Source of the DNA: Planctomycetaceae bacterium
GTDB taxonomy: Bacteria > Planctomycetota > Planctomycetia > Planctomycetales > Planctomycetaceae
DNA: 8,144 bases
Reading direction: 5' to 3'
Assembly: GCA_020426425.1 (NCBI GenBank)
Contig: JAGQQB010000157.1
Coordinates: forward strand, 1-8,144
The notes below the pieces were generated by a model. The model did not search any database and was not told the DNA's origin. It saw nothing but the letters and a program-made list of their open reading frames with translations. How positions within the stretch are numbered: position 1 is the stretch's first letter; each line of letters starts with the position of its first letter. This document shows positions 6,319 through 8,144 of this stretch, piece after piece. A program made the position numbers and the translations under genes.

Positions 6319-6356
6319 GTCAATTCTGTCAGGAATTGACTTGACTCCTCCGTCAA
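6319..6356. promoter_or_regulatory. Cluster of TTGAC/GTCAA half-sites upstream of the kinase gene
   Basis: GTCAATTC (6319-6326) and GAATTGAC (6333-6340) are perfect 8-bp inverted arms around a 6-bp spacer. They are followed at once by TTGAC (6341-6345), a 6-bp spacer and GTCAA (6352-6356), a second dyad with the same spacer length. TGTCA also occurs twice, at 6318-6322 and 6327-6331. The cluster lies 64 to 101 bp upstream of the kinase ATG. It looks like a paired operator for a dimeric regulator. TTGACT (6341-6346) could also be a -35 box, but no matching -10 is seen. Confidence 0.45.
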
Positions 6357-6419
6357 CTCTGGACGCGGCGCAGTAGCATTCAAGGCACCTGATCTTTCCT
6401 GCCTCCGCAACATCAGTAG

Positions 6420-7916
6420 ATGTCGACTCCTTCAGCAACACCGCCACAGCGAACCAATCAGGGCTGGCCCTTCGAGGTGCTGGACCAGATTGGCGAGGGG
6501 GGTATGGGTGTGGTGTACCGGGCCAGGTACACACTCAACGGGCGGCATGTGGCATTGAAGATGGTGCCCGCCGATGTCACCGACAAAACGGTGCTCGCCC
6601 GCTTTGAGCGAGAGTTGGAAGTTCTCAAGAATCTGCGACACCCCAATATCGTCCGCTGTTTTGGCGGTGCCAGCGAGAATAACCGCCGCTACTACGCGAT
6701 GGAACTGGTGGAGGGGGGCAATCTCGAAGAGAAGCTGCATGTCAAAGGTCGGCTGCCGTGGGAGCAGGTGATCTACTACGGGATGCAGATGTGCGAAGCC
6801 CTTGAGTGCTCACACAGTCACGGTGTGGTGCATCGAGATCTCAAGCCCAGCAACTTTCTGTTGACACCCTCGGGACAGATCAAGCTGAGCGACTTTGGTC
6901 TCGCCAGCGTCACGGCAGCGCGAAAAATCACAGCTGCTGGCAAAACGGCGGGCACCTTTCTGTACATGGCGCCCGAACAGATCCGTGGTCATGAGGTCAC
7001 TCCGCAAACAGATCTGTACGCGCTGGGTTGTGTGTTGTTTGAGCTGTTGACCGGCGCGACTCCCTTCGAAACCGATACGCCAGCCGCCACTCTGCACAAA
7101 CACTGCCACGAAGCCCCTCCGCGCGTGCTGGATCGCGTGCTGGACTGTCCTGTGGAACTGGAACAGATCATTCACAAATTGTTGGAAAAGCGGGCGGAGG
7201 ATCGTTACGAGTCGGCGGCAGTTGTCCATCGCGAACTCAAGGCGGTCCCGCAAAAGGTGCTGCTGGCCAAGAAGCGGGCAGAGGCCGGCTCATGGGTGCT
7301 CAAGAACGATCCCCCCGCGAAAGCCGCCCAACCTCCTGTTGTAGAAGCCAATCCTCCCTCCCTCCCGATTGCAGCAAGACAAAAGATAACGGCGGAGCGG
7401 CGGTGGATCGAGTGGTTCCTGGGGGGCATGCTGGTGCTGTCATTGGCGCTGAATGTGATGCCCGATCTGCGGGAGCAATCTGGTGGTCAGTGGCAGGAGC
7501 ATTGGGTCGCAGCGGCACAGCACGAAAACATGTTTGTGCGACTCGCCGCCATCGAGACGATGAGTGAACTTGCGGGTGAGAGTGACCAAGCCTGTGCCAC
7601 ACTCGCTACGGCTCTGACCGATGCCGACCCAATGATTCGCCTCAAAGCGACTCAAGGACTGATGGCGGGCGGTGGGCGGTCCAAAGAGTATTTGCCAGTC
7701 ATGATTCGCCTGCAGAACCAGGATAGTGACGCCTCCGTTCGCGATGCTGCGGTCAGCGCCGTCTCGGTCGTGCAACAGGCGCCGCCTGTGAACGGTGGGA
7801 GATCGTTGGTGTGGATCGCGCTGGCCGTGGTGGCGGTCGCAGGTGCGATCGCCTTTTTCTGGCAACGGGGGCGAGCGGCGAGTCGAAAGAAACCCGCACC
7901 AGGATTTCTCGGCTAA
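6420..7916 (+). CDS. Membrane Ser/Thr protein kinase with HEAT-like repeats
   Basis: A 498-residue Hanks-type (PknB-like) kinase that should phosphorylate Ser/Thr on target proteins. All key elements are present: glycine loop IGEGGMGVVY (24-33), K47, the helix-C Glu E65, HRDLKPSN (138-145, catalytic D140), DFG (158-160), APE (184-186). The HRD arginine and the T176/T179 segment suggest activation by phosphorylation. After the catalytic domain (about 18-275) comes a Pro/Ala-rich linker (about 295-325), a membrane helix (about 331-348), two or three HEAT-like helical repeats (about 362-452, for example EHWVAAAQHENMFVRLAAIE), a second helix (about 463-481) and a short basic tail. With the kinase inside the cell, the repeats would face out. 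PASTA repeats are absent. TAG lies immediately before the ATG and the next Met is in the glycine loop, so the start is fixed, without a ribosome binding site. The targets are unknown. Confidence 0.94.
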   Translation: MSTPSATPPQRTNQGWPFEVLDQIGEGGMGVVYRARYTLNGRHVALKMVPADVTDKTVLARFERELEVLKNLRHPNIVRCFGGASENNRRYYAMELVEGGNLEEKLHVKGRLPWEQVIYYGMQMCEALECSHSHGVVHRDLKPSNFLLTPSGQIKLSDFGLASVTAARKITAAGKTAGTFLYMAPEQIRGHEVTPQTDLYALGCVLFELLTGATPFETDTPAATLHKHCHEAPPRVLDRVLDCPVELEQIIHKLLEKRAEDRYESAAVVHRELKAVPQKVLLAKKRAEAGSWVLKNDPPAKAAQPPVVEANPPSLPIAARQKITAERRWIEWFLGGMLVLSLALNVMPDLREQSGGQWQEHWVAAAQHENMFVRLAAIETMSELAGESDQACATLATALTDADPMIRLKATQGLMAGGGRSKEYLPVMIRLQNQDSDASVRDAAVSAVSVVQQAPPVNGGRSLVWIALAVVAVAGAIAFFWQRGRAASRKKPAPGFLG

Positions 7917-8144
7917 CCGAATCTGCCACCGCGATTGGAAGAGGGTGGCGAAAACTCTCTGTTCGACATGTCCTACCGCCGACAAGCTGGAGACGACACG
8001 CTACCATCTGTCCACACTTGGATCGCACCATGAACCTGTGCTGCGCTGCGGTGTCTGGCTCAGGGCTTGCTGGCATCGCAACTTCGGAGCGGTGACCGCG
8101 AACGTGCTGCCGCTTGGTGCTTCCTGCACTTTTTTCTTCACTCA
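7917..8144. other. Region after the kinase gene without a gene
   Basis: No frame here has a domain or a credible start. A minus-strand frame stays open from the right edge into the kinase gene, but its translation is low-complexity and antisense to the kinase 3' end. GCGGT-G-ACCGC (8089-8099) is a short palindrome. A terminator-like hairpin lies close to the edge. Confidence 0.5.
8117..8135 (+). terminator. Weak intrinsic terminator-like hairpin after the kinase gene
   Basis: GTGC (8117-8120), loop TTCCT, GCAC (8126-8129), then six T (8130-8135). The stem is only 4 bp, or 5 with a G-T pair, which is short for an efficient terminator, but the T-run is well placed. It is 200 bp beyond the kinase stop, so it would end a kinase-only transcript. 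Confidence 0.35.

Larger units (their letters stand above)
6011..6419. promoter_or_regulatory. Divergent intergenic region between channel and kinase genes
   Basis: These 409 bp separate two divergently transcribed genes and should hold both promoters, though no sigma-70 pair of good quality is seen for either. The region is rich in dyads: CCACGTGG and GTGGCA/TGCCAC at 6071-6088, TTCGTACGAA at 6215-6224, a hairpin at 6286-6307, and TTGAC/GTCAA half-sites at 6319-6356. A run of eight C lies at 6146-6153. A minus-strand frame (6033-6413, 126 codons) and a short plus-strand frame (6183-6344, 53 codons, with AGGGG before it) are open, but neither has a recognisable domain. Confidence 0.6.

Noticed and set aside
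6183..6344. Plus-strand frame of 53 codons with AGGGG upstream and CRCQFCQ near its end
   Set aside because: Too short to judge and it contains several of the dyads. The Cys pattern matches no motif I know.
7753..8142. Minus-strand frame open from the right edge into the kinase gene
   Set aside because: Antisense to the kinase 3' end, with a low-complexity translation and no domain.

Overview
The window (GC in the upper fifties per cent by eye) reads like a chromosomal segment of a Planctomycetota-type bacterium. This rests on three things: a Hanks-type Ser/Thr kinase whose C-terminal part carries HEAT-like repeats between two membrane segments, several genes without a visible Shine-Dalgarno sequence, and an ATPase-permease fusion exporter. 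The assignment is an inference; there is no rRNA or marker gene to confirm it.

Layout, left to right. 1-65 (minus): probable start of a membrane or secreted protein that runs off the left edge. 66-450: no convincing gene; it holds a 6-bp-arm dyad upstream of that start and a 7-bp-stem hairpin. 451-2730 (minus): one-piece ABC exporter (ATPase + ABC-2 permease). 2727-3896 (minus): its YbhG/HlyD-type periplasmic adaptor, with a 4-bp ATGA overlap between the two. 3897-4012: 116-bp spacer with tandem 8-bp repeats just before the adaptor start. 4013-5143 (minus): exported transglutaminase-like protein. 5162-6010 (minus): aquaglyceroporin/NIP-like channel, 18 bp from the transglutaminase gene. 6011-6419: divergent intergenic region rich in dyads. 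6420-7916 (plus): membrane Ser/Thr kinase. 7917-8144: no gene, with a weak terminator-like hairpin near the right edge.

The four minus-strand genes read in one direction: channel, transglutaminase, adaptor, exporter. The adaptor and exporter clearly form one efflux unit. The channel and transglutaminase genes are probably co-transcribed. Whether all four form one transcript depends on whether the 116-bp spacer holds a promoter. The kinase is transcribed divergently and shares the 409-bp regulatory region with the channel gene. No mobile element, CRISPR array, tRNA or rRNA was seen. The most interesting items are the exporter's single-ATPase/single-permease design without a partner permease, the adaptor's 26-residue repeat units mirrored across its coiled-coil hairpin, the NIP-like selectivity filter of the channel, the probably extracytoplasmic HEAT-like segment of the kinase, and the cluster of TTGAC/GTCAA half-sites upstream of the kinase.
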